Shown one piece after another: positions 45,516 through 54,305 of a stretch of 64,000 nt of DNA (its first letter is position 1; each line of letters starts with the position of its first letter). The position numbers were made by a program, and so were the translations under genes. Origin of the DNA: Undibacterium sp. 5I1 (lineage in GTDB: Bacteria > Pseudomonadota > Gammaproteobacteria > Burkholderiales > Burkholderiaceae_D). The stretch is from assembly GCF_034314085.1 (NCBI RefSeq), contig NZ_JAVIWI010000001.1, positions 4,588,001 to 4,652,000 on the forward strand. Direction: 5' to 3'. The notes below the pieces were generated by a model. The model saw nothing but the letters and a program-made list of their open reading frames with translations. It was not told the DNA's origin and searched no databases.

Positions 45516-46520
45516 TCAAGCCGGCGCTTGTCCGGTTGACTGGCGCATGATTAGTTCTGTTTGCAGCATTTCTCTTCGGAATGGTAACTCTGCATTCAGA
45601 ATCCGGTTGACTAACACCCGTGCTGTCAAAACACCGATTTCATATTTGGGCTGCGCGATGGTGGTCAATGGCGGTGTGCTAAACGAGGCCAGCGCAATAT
45701 CATCATAACCAACCACCGATAATTCATCGGGAATACGCATTCCAGCTTGCTGCGCCGCACATAAGCCGCCAATCGCCATTAAATCATTACTGGCAAAAAT
45801 CGCGGTGGGACGATTAGGCAGCGCCAGCAATTGCTGAAACGCGCTAAAGCCGCCCTGGCTGGTGAAGTCACTATGCGCAAGGTAATCGCTGTTGTAATCA
45901 ACTCCCGCCTCTTTCAAGGCGCGCAGATAGCCCGATACCCGATCACCACTTGGCAACAAAGTCTTAGGGCCAGACACGCAGGCAATGCGGCGATGGCCCA
46001 GATCGAGCAAATATTTCGTTGCCAGATAACCGCCTTGCTCATGATCTGCTTCAATAAAGTCTGCGGCAACACCGGGTACTTCTCTATCGACTAATACTTT
46101 GGGGATGGCTTCATCTGCGAGTAATTGCGTCAGTTCCAGGTCAATGCCTGAAGAGACCAGAATCAATCCGTCTATTCGTTTTTCCATCAGCACGCGGGTG
46201 TAGGCGGCTTGCTTTTTCGGATCATCGTAAGAGTTGCACAGGATGATGTTGTAGCCCAGGCGAAAAGACTCGTCCTCTATGCCTTGGATGACCTCGGCGA
46301 AGTAGGGATTGGAATTGTTGGGGATCATCATTCCCAGGGTTTGCGTCTTATCGTTCTTAAGACTGCGTGCCACAGCACTGGGAATATAACGTAGCTCCTG
46401 GATTACCGAAAGCACGCGTTCGCGCGCATCTTCACTGACGACCCGGGTGTTGTTGATGACGTGAGAAACCGTAGTGGTGGAGACTCTGGCTTTCTCTGCG
46501 ACCTGCTTCATTGTTGCCAT
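45516..46520 (-). CDS. LacI-family transcriptional regulator
   Basis: Repressor with an N-terminal LacI helix-turn-helix (MKQVAEKARVSTTTVSHVIN) and hinge (SAVARSLKNDKTQTLG), then a periplasmic-binding-protein-like sugar or nucleoside domain (GMMIPNNSNPYFAEVIQGIE, ASNDLMAIGGL, VVGYDDIALASFSTPPLTTI). 334 aa. Most similar in layout to PurR/RbsR-like members. No sugar transporter or catabolic gene lies beside it, so its regulon is unknown. Confidence 0.92.
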   Translation of the reverse strand: MATMKQVAEKARVSTTTVSHVINNTRVVSEDARERVLSVIQELRYIPSAVARSLKNDKTQTLGMMIPNNSNPYFAEVIQGIEDESFRLGYNIILCNSYDDPKKQAAYTRVLMEKRIDGLILVSSGIDLELTQLLADEAIPKVLVDREVPGVAADFIEADHEQGGYLATKYLLDLGHRRIACVSGPKTLLPSGDRVSGYLRALKEAGVDYNSDYLAHSDFTSQGGFSAFQQLLALPNRPTAIFASNDLMAIGGLCAAQQAGMRIPDELSVVGYDDIALASFSTPPLTTIAQPKYEIGVLTARVLVNRILNAELPFRREMLQTELIMRQSTGQAPA

Positions 46521-46892
46521 AAAATTAGATCCTTTCTCTATATGAATTATGACGCATGAATTACAGAAAAGGGTACTTTTAAAAAAATGGCAATTTTATT
46601 TTAATCTAGGACTTAGGCAGAATTGTCCCAGCAAGGCTTAGCGACGACGATAGTAATTTTATACAGCTAGGAGCTACAACGCAGCTCGGGCGGTTTTGCG
46701 TTAGTCTTATAATCAACAATAAGTGCATTGCAGATGTGTTAGTGGAAGAGTGGAAATTTGATCTCATCACTACGCCAATATTGCCGATGTCGTTCGGCAT
46801 GTGTTACTGGATCTGGTACGCAAATGATGGCAAGCAGCTTGATTTTTTACCTGAGCTAATTTGATTTAACTTAGTCTTGCAAGGATGATTAA
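46521..46892. other. intergenic upstream of the LacI-type gene
   Basis: No coding frame with a ribosome binding site, RNA or named motif recognised. It must hold the promoter of the LacI-type gene near its left end. Confidence 0.4.
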
Positions 46893-46978
46893 AATATACT
46901 CCCCATAAAAATATTAGAAAATGCCGTATTGTCCAATCATTCTCTGGACAACTAATATATACAGTAAGGGAGTATATT
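46893..46978 (+). repeat. palindromic intergenic element, copy D
   Basis: The best preserved copy: left end AATATACTCCCC, central ATTGTCCA (46928-46935) and TGGACAAC (46945-46952), right end GGGAGTATATT. Lies between the LacI-type gene and the end of the RutR-like gene, both on the minus strand. Confidence 0.88.
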
Positions 46979-47103
46979 TATGCGCCATAAGTTATCTGCA
47001 CTTTGTACTCGTTGATTTCAGCTAAGAATTGCCATGCAAAATCGGACAGCAAAGACCAGGTTATGTGACGAGCATCGATAACACCTTCTCCAACTTTCTG
47101 GAA

Positions 47104-47793
47104 TTATTTGGTCGCGGGAGTAATCGCCAACCCCGCCAGCACCATATCAACGATCAGTTTTTCTGCATCATCAAAATCCTTGCGACTGAGCTGCTTGCGA
47201 TTCATGACCAGGTTCATTTGAGTCGCAAAGTCTGCATAGGATTGCGTCATGGCCCAGATGGCGAAGAGTAAATGGGTAGGATTGACCGCGGCAATTTTGC
47301 CTTGCGCTATCCACTTCTCAAAAATCTCTATGTCTTTACGCAGCAGCGGCACGACTTTTTTACGGATATCTGCGCCGTATATTTTTGCTCCGCCTATCAC
47401 TTCCATGGCATACACGCGCGAACCCCAGGGCTGCTCGCGTGAAAATTGCAGCTTGGCGACGATGTAACTACGCAGCAATTCTTCTGGCTCGCGGCTATCA
47501 TGGGCCAGGCTATTCATGCGCTCTAACCATACATTCAAAACATCATCCAGTACCCGCTGATACAACACAGGCTTGCTTGGAAAGTAGTACAGCAGATTTT
47601 GTTTGGAGAGGCCAACTTGTTCGGCAATGGTCGCAATTGAGGTGCCTTCGTAGCCGCACTCAGCGAATAGCCGTACGGCCTGTTCCAGGATTTCTGTTTC
47701 TAATTTGTCCCGGTTGATCAGGCGCCGGTTGACTTTAGTCGTGGCGGTTTTGGATTTTCCGGCGATAGATTTTTCAGTGTCCAAGAGTGTCAT
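47104..47793 (-). CDS. rutR: RutR-like TetR-family regulator of pyrimidine degradation
   Basis: Probable repressor that releases DNA on binding uracil or thymine. N-terminal TetR helix-turn-helix (TSIATIAEQVGLSKQNLLYYFP) after a Lys/Thr-rich arm, then a RutR-type C-terminal domain (WLERMNSLAHDSREPEELLR, PWGSRVYAMEVIGGA, LLFAIWAMTQSYADFATQ). 229 aa. The start codon lies inside the end of the MocR gene (20-nt overlap), so both are co-translated. Palindromes very similar to the E. coli RutR site stand before two pathway operons nearby, supporting this assignment. Confidence 0.82.
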   Translation of the reverse strand: MTLLDTEKSIAGKSKTATTKVNRRLINRDKLETEILEQAVRLFAECGYEGTSIATIAEQVGLSKQNLLYYFPSKPVLYQRVLDDVLNVWLERMNSLAHDSREPEELLRSYIVAKLQFSREQPWGSRVYAMEVIGGAKIYGADIRKKVVPLLRKDIEIFEKWIAQGKIAAVNPTHLLFAIWAMTQSYADFATQMNLVMNRKQLSRKDFDDAEKLIVDMVLAGLAITPATK

Positions 47794-49264
47794 GGCAATT
47801 AGTTAGAAAAGTACTGAGTTGTTCGGATTGGGTATAAGCCACGTTGAAGCGAAACCAGATCGTATTGCACGCATCTAGCGTAAAAAATTCACCGGGCGAC
47901 AACAGGATTCCCGCTTTGAGTGCCTGATCGGCAATCAGTTTGCCATTGAAGCTGAGTGTGGGTGTCGTCTCCCAGCCGGCACTAATAAACATCCCGCCGC
48001 GAGGTTTAGCCAACACCGTCATGCCGGCTTTTTGTAAGTTGCTAATGCTGCTTTCGCGTGCGGTATCCAGTTGGCTGATCAGCTTTTCCAGCATGCGCCG
48101 GTAGGGACGCGCAGTGATGGCGTGCAGCACAGCGCGCTCATTGATCTCTGATGTGGTCAAACCCGTCAACATCTTGACGCGGACCAATTCAGAAATGAGT
48201 GATGCCGAGGCTGCAATCGAGCCAACCCGCAAGGTCGGTGACAGTGTTTTAGAAAAACTACCAACGCGGATAACCCGCCGTAAGCCATCCATCGCTGCCA
48301 GAGAAGGATCGCTGCGCGCACTTAGGTCGCGGTATATATCATCTTCCACCACCCAAAAATCAAAACGCTCTGCCAGTCCCAGCAGACGATGCGCCTGCGC
48401 ATGACTGAGAGAAGTCCCGAGGGGATTTTGTAGCACGGTATTGACGAACATCAGTTTGGGCTGATGGCGGGTCGCTTTCTCTTGCAGTACATCAAAATCC
48501 AAACCGTGTTCGCCACGCGGAACACCAACGGGGATGCATCCATGATGACGTATCAGTGACAATAAATTGCTATAGCCGGGATCTTCAACAAAGACGCAGT
48601 CACCCGGTTTGGTCAGGGTGCGCAAGATCAGATCAAAACCATGGGTCGCACCATGCGTCAGCACAATCTGATCGGGCTCGACGGCGAATAGTTCATCCGC
48701 CAGGGTGCTTGCCAGATGTTGTCGCAGGCTGGGAAATCCTAGAGGATTGCCATAGCCACGTAAGCGCGAAGCAGGAATACGCATCGCGTGACGAATTGCG
48801 TCCAGAATCGTCGATTCGCCATACCATTCTGGCGGCAGCCAGCCAGAACCGGCAGGTAGGGCATCCGACACACCGGTATATAAATCGGGACTGAGCGCGT
48901 CAATATTCAGTAGCAGTGGTGCTGGCAAGATTGACCGTGCTGCAGGGATTTCACTGCGCGCTACAAAATAACCAGAACCGCGACGCGACGACAATAGGCC
49001 CGTTGTCAGCAAACGATCATAGGATTCCACAACCGTAAAAGTGCTGATGCTATTGGATTTAGCAAATTGCCGGACAGAAGGCATTTTGGTCCCAACACGC
49101 AGCTCGCCGCTGTTCACCAACTGCGTAATCGACTCCACAATTTGATCCACCAAATTGCCGCGCCTGGTCCGGTCCAGAGTCAGGATGGGCCAGGCTGATG
49201 CACTACTGCGGATGGTACATGGCGTAGACAGGTTGTCTGACTTTGCCGATCCTGCATTTTCCAT
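47774..49264 (-). CDS. MocR-type (GntR/aminotransferase fusion) regulator
   Basis: PLP-dependent transcription factor: an N-terminal GntR winged helix (VNSGELRVGTKMPSVRQFAK, YDRLLTTGLLSSRRGSGYFV; about 30-100) is fused to a class I aminotransferase fold with the PLP lysine in VGSFSKTLSPTLRVG. 496 aa. It is divergent from the beta-alanine transaminase, and MocR proteins often regulate such divergent genes with an amino acid or PLP adduct as signal; beta-alanine is a plausible effector (inference). Confidence 0.9.
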   Translation of the reverse strand: MENAGSAKSDNLSTPCTIRSSASAWPILTLDRTRRGNLVDQIVESITQLVNSGELRVGTKMPSVRQFAKSNSISTFTVVESYDRLLTTGLLSSRRGSGYFVARSEIPAARSILPAPLLLNIDALSPDLYTGVSDALPAGSGWLPPEWYGESTILDAIRHAMRIPASRLRGYGNPLGFPSLRQHLASTLADELFAVEPDQIVLTHGATHGFDLILRTLTKPGDCVFVEDPGYSNLLSLIRHHGCIPVGVPRGEHGLDFDVLQEKATRHQPKLMFVNTVLQNPLGTSLSHAQAHRLLGLAERFDFWVVEDDIYRDLSARSDPSLAAMDGLRRVIRVGSFSKTLSPTLRVGSIAASASLISELVRVKMLTGLTTSEINERAVLHAITARPYRRMLEKLISQLDTARESSISNLQKAGMTVLAKPRGGMFISAGWETTPTLSFNGKLIADQALKAGILLSPGEFFTLDACNTIWFRFNVAYTQSEQLSTFLTNCHDTLGH

Positions 49265-49424
49265 CTTTCGCCTCCATTTTGGTCTAATCAGTTACCAGCG
49301 CACTGCAATACGTCGTGATATCTGAACTTAACTGTAGTGCTACGTCAACCTGTACGGTTGCTGATTTTTGAGCAAGCTGTATCTGTCGGGATTCTCATCC
49401 TGCCGCCTACTATTGCACCATAGT

Positions 49425-49440
49425 TTTACCACATGGTAAA
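49425..49440. promoter_or_regulatory. RutR-like operator 1 (transaminase/MocR divergent region)
   Basis: TTTACCACATGGTAAA, a perfect palindrome TTTACCA-N2-TGGTAAA. It differs from the E. coli RutR consensus TTGACCA-N2-TGGTCAA at one position per half. Lies 27 nt before the transaminase start. An almost identical site stands before preT. Confidence 0.8.
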
Positions 49441-49467
49441 TAGTTTTTCCAAATTCAGGAGTGTCTT

Positions 49468-50784
49468 ATGTATGAATCCCGCCCTAATGATATGCATCCA
49501 TTTTGGATGCCGTTCACAGCCAACCGCGATTTTAAAAGTAATCCTAGGTTGATGGTGTCAGCTAAAGGCATGCACTACCGTGATGTCGATGGCAATACGA
49601 TACTAGATGGTACGGCGGGTTTGTGGTGCGTACCGTTGGGACATGCACAGCCTAAACTGGTCAAAGCGGTACAAAATATGGTCGCTCAACTCGATTTTGC
49701 ACCGACCTTCCAGATGGGGCATCCCTCCGCATTTGAGCTGGCAGAGCGCTTGATGACTTATACCAATCATCGCTTTGGGCAGGTGTTTTATACCAATTCC
49801 GGTTCCGAGGCAGTGGACAGTGCCTTGAAGATGGCACTGGCTTATCACCGGGCTCGTGGCGATAGCACCCGCACCCGCTTGATCGGACGTGAGCGTGGTT
49901 ATCACGGGGTCGGATTTGGCGGTATGTCGGTGGGCGGCATTGCGAATAACCGCAAAACTTTCGGCAGCCTGTTGCCTGGGGTAGATCACTTACCACACAC
50001 CCACAATCTGGAAAAAAATGCCTTCACTCGCGGTGAACCTGAATATGGTGCGCACTTGGCAGATGAGTTGGAGCGCATTGTCGCTTTGCATGATGCCTCC
50101 ACTATTGCCGCTGTGATTGTTGAGCCGCTTGCCGGTTCGACAGGTGTCTTGGTTCCACCCAAAGGCTATCTCAAACGCTTGCGCGAACTCTGTACCAAGC
50201 ACGGCATTTTACTGATTTTTGATGAAGTGATTACCGGCTTTGGTCGTCTGACGACGCCGTTTGCATTTGATTATTTTGATGTCGAACCAGATCTGCTGAC
50301 AGTCGCCAAGGGATTAACCAATGGCGTCGTACCGATGGGGGCGGTATTTTCTAAAAAATATATCTACGACACTATGATGCAAGGGCCGGATGGCATCGAG
50401 CTATTCCATGGCTATACCTATTCTGGCCATCCTCTGGCATGTGCTGCCGCACTAGCAACACTAGATATTTTTGAAGAGCAAAAAGTGCTGGAGCATGCCA
50501 GCAGCCTGACTGACTACTGGGCTGATGCAGTGCATTCCCTCAAAGGTTTGCCGCATGTGATTGACCTGCGCAATCTGGGTTTGATTGCTGGCATTGAGCT
50601 AGCGTCTATCCCTGGCAAGCCCGGCGCACGTGCTTTTAATGCTTTTAAGCGGGCATTTGCCGATGGCATTTTGATCCGCACCACCGGTGACATTATCGCT
50701 TTATCACCACCACTAGTATTAGAGAAATCCCATATCGATGAGTTGTTTGGCAAGCTTGCCGCTATTTTAAAAACCTTAGATTAA
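49468..50784 (+). CDS. beta-alanine:pyruvate transaminase (class III)
   Basis: PLP enzyme (omega-amino acid transaminase) predicted to convert beta-alanine and pyruvate to malonate semialdehyde and alanine. The typical start NDMHPFWMPFTANRDFK is followed by DGTAGLWCVPLGHAQP, YTNSGSEAVDSALKMA, IFDEVITGFGR and the PLP lysine in LTVAKGLTNGVVPMG. 438 aa, close in layout to Pseudomonas BauA-type enzymes. AGGAGTG lies before the ATG. First gene of the plus-strand pair with the dehydrogenase, under RutR-like operator 1. Confidence 0.93.
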   Translation: MYESRPNDMHPFWMPFTANRDFKSNPRLMVSAKGMHYRDVDGNTILDGTAGLWCVPLGHAQPKLVKAVQNMVAQLDFAPTFQMGHPSAFELAERLMTYTNHRFGQVFYTNSGSEAVDSALKMALAYHRARGDSTRTRLIGRERGYHGVGFGGMSVGGIANNRKTFGSLLPGVDHLPHTHNLEKNAFTRGEPEYGAHLADELERIVALHDASTIAAVIVEPLAGSTGVLVPPKGYLKRLRELCTKHGILLIFDEVITGFGRLTTPFAFDYFDVEPDLLTVAKGLTNGVVPMGAVFSKKYIYDTMMQGPDGIELFHGYTYSGHPLACAAALATLDIFEEQKVLEHASSLTDYWADAVHSLKGLPHVIDLRNLGLIAGIELASIPGKPGARAFNAFKRAFADGILIRTTGDIIALSPPLVLEKSHIDELFGKLAAILKTLD

Positions 50785-50802
50785 TGAAGCGAGTGTCTGA
50801 TT

Positions 50803-52362
50803 GTGAACCCATTATTGAGTCCTGAATTGCGTCCTGAATTGAATCCTGAATTAAGTATTGAAACCATTCCCCATTTCATCGCAGGTGCACGTGTGGATAC
50901 TGATAGCGGTCGTTATGCCGATGTGTACAACCCGGCTTTGGGATTACCCATCGCGCGCGTGGCGATGGCATCTTCCGCCGATGTGGATAAAGCCGTTGCC
51001 GCAGCAGCGAAGGCTTTTCCCGCATGGGCAAATACACCACCGCTGACCCGTGCCCGCGTCTTGTTCCGTTTTTTACACTTGATGCAAGAAAATGCAGACC
51101 GCTTTGCCGGGATACTCACTCGTGAGCATGGCAAAACCTTTGCTGACGCGCAGGGCGAGGTGGCTCGCGGTATTGAAGTGGTCGAATTTGCCTGCGGCAT
51201 TCCACATATGTTGAAGGGGGAATTCAGCGATCAGATTGCACGTGGGATCGATGCTTGTTCATTCCGTCAACCATTGGGTGTTGTAGCTGGAATTACGCCG
51301 TTTAATTTTCCGGCCATGGTGCCTATGTGGATGTTTCCTATCGCGCTAGCCTGCGGAAATACATTTGTTCTAAAACCCTCTGAGCGCGATCCTTCTGCAT
51401 CCATTTTGCAGGCAGAACTATTGAAACAAGCCGGTTTGCCCGATGGCGTATTCAATGTTGTACAAGGCGACAAGCTGGCGGTAGATGCTTTGCTGGATCA
51501 CCCGCAAGTGCAAGCGATTAGCTTCGTTGGATCGACTCTTATTGCGGAATATATTTATACGCGGGGTAGCGCTGAAGGCAAACGCGTACAGGCGTTGGGA
51601 GGCGCAAAAAATCATATGGTCGTCATGCCTGATGCAGATATAGACATGGCAGTCGATGCTCTAATCGGTGCCGCCTATGGCTCCGCGGGCGAGCGCTGCA
51701 TGGCGATTTCTGTCGCGGTTGCGGTTGGTAATGCTGCCGACCAGTTGGTCGCTGCCCTAGCCGAGCGCACTCGAGCCTTAAAGATTAACGACGGTATGGC
51801 AGAGGGGGCGGAAATGGGGCCGGTCGTCAGTCTTGCCGCCAAGCAGCGGATAGAAAAACTGATCGGACAAGGTGTGGAGGAGGGTGCCACGCTAGTGGTG
51901 GATGGCCGTGGTTACCAAGTCAGCGGGCGTGAAAATGGCTTTTTCGTCGGCGGCACGCTGTTTGATCATGTGACTTCCACGATGACTATCTATCAGGAAG
52001 AAATTTTTGGGCCGGTTTTATGCGTTTTGCGGTTGCCAGATATAGCCAGTGCCATCGATCTGATTAATCGGCATGAGTATGGCAACGGTGTCGCCATTTT
52101 TACGCGTGATGGTGGCGTGGCGCGCGAGTTTGTGCGTCAAATTCAAGTAGGTATGGTTGGCGTGAATGTCCCTTTGCCGGTACCGATGGCTTTTCACAGT
52201 TTTGGCGGTTGGAAGCGCAGTCTTTTTGGCGATCATCATGTGTATGGCCCAGAAGGTGTGCGTTTTTATACACGCTCTAAAGCCGTTATGCAGCGCTGGC
52301 CGGATGCAAACAAAGGTATTGCGACTGCCGGTGCCGAATTTGCATTTCCGCAAATGAAGTGA
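50803..52362 (+). CDS. mmsA: (methyl)malonate-semialdehyde dehydrogenase, CoA-acylating
   Basis: NAD-dependent dehydrogenase converting malonate semialdehyde (from beta-alanine) or its methyl form (from thymine or valine) and CoA to acetyl- or propionyl-CoA and CO2. MmsA-type motifs: [45 protein letters not shown], and the catalytic Cys in GSAGERCMA near 299. The N-terminus carries three 12-bp tandem repeats (50821-50856) coding [12 protein letters not shown], an extension not needed by the fold. GTG start, 19 nt after the transaminase gene. Confidence 0.94.
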   Translation: MNPLLSPELRPELNPELSIETIPHFIAGARVDTDSGRYADVYNPALGLPIARVAMASSADVDKAVAAAAKAFPAWANTPPLTRARVLFRFLHLMQENADRFAGILTREHGKTFADAQGEVARGIEVVEFACGIPHMLKGEFSDQIARGIDACSFRQPLGVVAGITPFNFPAMVPMWMFPIALACGNTFVLKPSERDPSASILQAELLKQAGLPDGVFNVVQGDKLAVDALLDHPQVQAISFVGSTLIAEYIYTRGSAEGKRVQALGGAKNHMVVMPDADIDMAVDALIGAAYGSAGERCMAISVAVAVGNAADQLVAALAERTRALKINDGMAEGAEMGPVVSLAAKQRIEKLIGQGVEEGATLVVDGRGYQVSGRENGFFVGGTLFDHVTSTMTIYQEEIFGPVLCVLRLPDIASAIDLINRHEYGNGVAIFTRDGGVAREFVRQIQVGMVGVNVPLPVPMAFHSFGGWKRSLFGDHHVYGPEGVRFYTRSKAVMQRWPDANKGIATAGAEFAFPQMK

Positions 52363-52574
52363 TCATCCTGCGGCGCAGCAATATCTTAGGTAACTGGAAG
52401 TTCAGTAGCAGACAAGTAGCTGGTAAGCAGCAAGGGGTTCATAGATGAGCGGTGCAGCAATAGTGCAAAAGAAGTGTGCTCAGTTGGTGCAAGAAAAAAC
52501 GTTTATGTATCAAAATAAAGCAAAAAACCAGCAAAAAACTAGTAAGAATGAGGAAAAACGATAGAGTATTTGTT
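52363..52574. other. intergenic upstream of the preT control region
   Basis: No gene recognised. A few GGTGCA half-sites (for example near 52451 and 52485) resemble NtrC half-sites, but no full NtrC palindrome is present. Confidence 0.35.
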
Positions 52575-52590
52575 TTTACCAAGTGGTAAA
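52575..52590. promoter_or_regulatory. RutR-like operator 2 (upstream of preT)
   Basis: TTTACCAAGTGGTAAA, the same TTTACCA-N2-TGGTAAA palindrome as operator 1, directly before the -24 element of a sigma54 promoter. A bound repressor here would be placed to hinder sigma54 polymerase or the activator loop. Confidence 0.8.
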
Positions 52591-52592
52591 TA

Positions 52593-52609
52593 TTGGCACG
52601 AGGTTTGCT
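52593..52609 (+). promoter_or_regulatory. sigma54 (-24/-12) promoter of preT-preA
   Basis: TTGGCACGAGGTTTGCT matches the consensus TTGGCACG-N4-TTGCW at every defined position. Transcription would start near 52620, leaving a leader of about 290 nt before preT. This implies an enhancer-binding activator, plausibly NtrC since the pathway yields nitrogen. Confidence 0.85.
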
Positions 52610-52907
52610 AGTAATCTGATATAAATCGGGATACGTGAACAGATTTTGTATGTACCTTACTTGCACTTTGTCTAACACTGTAAAAAACATCATTGGCAAA
52701 ACTGGACCATAACACTGCCTTGTATGTAGTTGCTTGATTCTAGAGTTTTGCTGCGATGGGTAACGTTCCTTGTTCGTCGTTACCAAAGAGTATGAGGAGC
52801 GGGTTGATGGATGCGACGATCTGCTCTTTTGCAGTAAAAATGGCGTGTGAAAACACCGAGTACAGACCTAAGTGAAAGCCTAGGTACAAACAATTAGGAA
52901 TGCAATC

Positions 52908-54305
52908 ATGATTGAAGTCTTAAGCAGGTTGACTAAGCTAGAACATCTTGGACATCCAAGTGCGAGCAAAGAAGAGTTAGCAGGCCGGTTCACCGATCTG
53001 GTGCCAGCACTAACAGCGCGCCAGGCACTGATAGAAAGCCAGCGTTGCTTGTATTGTTATGACGCCCCTTGTACGCGTATCTGCCCGTCAGACATTGATG
53101 TCGCTAGCTTTATCCGCAATATTGCTAATGAAAATATCAATGGCGCGGCAAAAACTATTTTGCAAGAGAATATCTTTGGTGGTAGCTGTTCGCGTGTTTG
53201 CCCTACCGAGATTTTGTGCGAGCAATCCTGTGTGCGTAATCATGATGCGGAAGGGCAGCCAGTCAAAATTGGTCTTTTACAACGTCATGCCATCGACAAC
53301 ATGCAGTTTGGCGAACATCCTTTTGAACGTGCAACCGCAACGGGACGCACGGTTGCTGTCGTGGGCGCCGGACCGGCGGGTCTGTCCTGTGCGCACAGAC
53401 TAGCAATGTTGGGTAACGATGTTGTGGTGTTCGAGTCACGTGCCAAGGCCGGTGGTTTGAACGAATACGGTATTGCTAAATACAAGTTGCCAGAGGATTT
53501 TGCTCAGCGCGAAGTCGAATTTTTATTGGAAATCGGCGGTATCACGATTCAATACGGACAAACTCTGGGCGGTAATTTAAAGCTCTCTGATTTACGCCAA
53601 CAATATGATGCTGTATTTTTAGCGCTAGGACTTGGTGCAAGCCGAGAGCTTGGTTTGACAGGCGAAGATGCCGCAGGCTTACTCTCCGCAGTGGACTATA
53701 TCGCTGAACTCCGTCAAGTCGATGATTTGAGTAAATTGCCACTGGCCTCCCGTTGCCTGGTGATTGGAGCAGGTAATACCGCAATTGATATGGCGGTGCA
53801 GATGGCGCGGCTAGGTGCCGATGACGTGACCGTAGTTTATCGACGCGGTGCGGAGTCCATGTCCGCTACCGGACATGAGCAAGATATCGCCAAGGCACAT
53901 CAAGTGCGTTTGAAGACATGGGCTCAGCCGCAACAAATCTTATTGGATGAAACGGGTCGCGTACGCGGTGTGCGGTTTGAAAAAACCCGTATGGATGGTG
54001 CTCGCCTGGTCGGTACAGGAGAAAGCTTTGATATCGCTGCCGATGCGATTTTTAAAGCGATTGGACAAGCATTAGATGCAGTATCGATCAATGATGCCCT
54101 GGCTGTGGAATTAGAAAAGCGAGGCGATAAAGTTCAGGTGGACGATCGCTTCCGCACCTCAGTTTCGGGCGTCTATGCAGGGGGTGATTGTGTCGCGCCG
54201 GGACAAGACTTGACGGTGCAGGCGGTACAGCACGGTAAGCTCGCCGCAGCTGCAATTCATCAAGACTTATTGTCCAACTCACTTTCTAAAAAAGAGGCTA
54301 CATAA
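52908..54305 (+). CDS. preT: NAD(P)-dependent dihydropyrimidine dehydrogenase, PreT subunit
   Basis: Flavin- and Fe-S-containing subunit that passes electrons from NAD(P)H to PreA for reduction of uracil or thymine. The N-terminal cysteine region (CLYCYDAPCTRICP and GGSCSRVCPTEILCEQSC) resembles the glutamate synthase small subunit; FAD motif GAGPAGLSCAHRL and NAD motif VIGAGNTAIDMAVQMARLGA follow. 465 aa. Its stop overlaps the preA start by one nucleotide. First gene of the operon after the sigma54 promoter. Confidence 0.94.
   Translation: MIEVLSRLTKLEHLGHPSASKEELAGRFTDLVPALTARQALIESQRCLYCYDAPCTRICPSDIDVASFIRNIANENINGAAKTILQENIFGGSCSRVCPTEILCEQSCVRNHDAEGQPVKIGLLQRHAIDNMQFGEHPFERATATGRTVAVVGAGPAGLSCAHRLAMLGNDVVVFESRAKAGGLNEYGIAKYKLPEDFAQREVEFLLEIGGITIQYGQTLGGNLKLSDLRQQYDAVFLALGLGASRELGLTGEDAAGLLSAVDYIAELRQVDDLSKLPLASRCLVIGAGNTAIDMAVQMARLGADDVTVVYRRGAESMSATGHEQDIAKAHQVRLKTWAQPQQILLDETGRVRGVRFEKTRMDGARLVGTGESFDIAADAIFKAIGQALDAVSINDALAVELEKRGDKVQVDDRFRTSVSGVYAGGDCVAPGQDLTVQAVQHGKLAAAAIHQDLLSNSLSKKEAT

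Noticed and set aside
52440..52492. NtrC enhancer site upstream of the preT sigma54 promoter
   Set aside because: Only scattered GGTGCA half-sites; no full palindrome with correct spacing.
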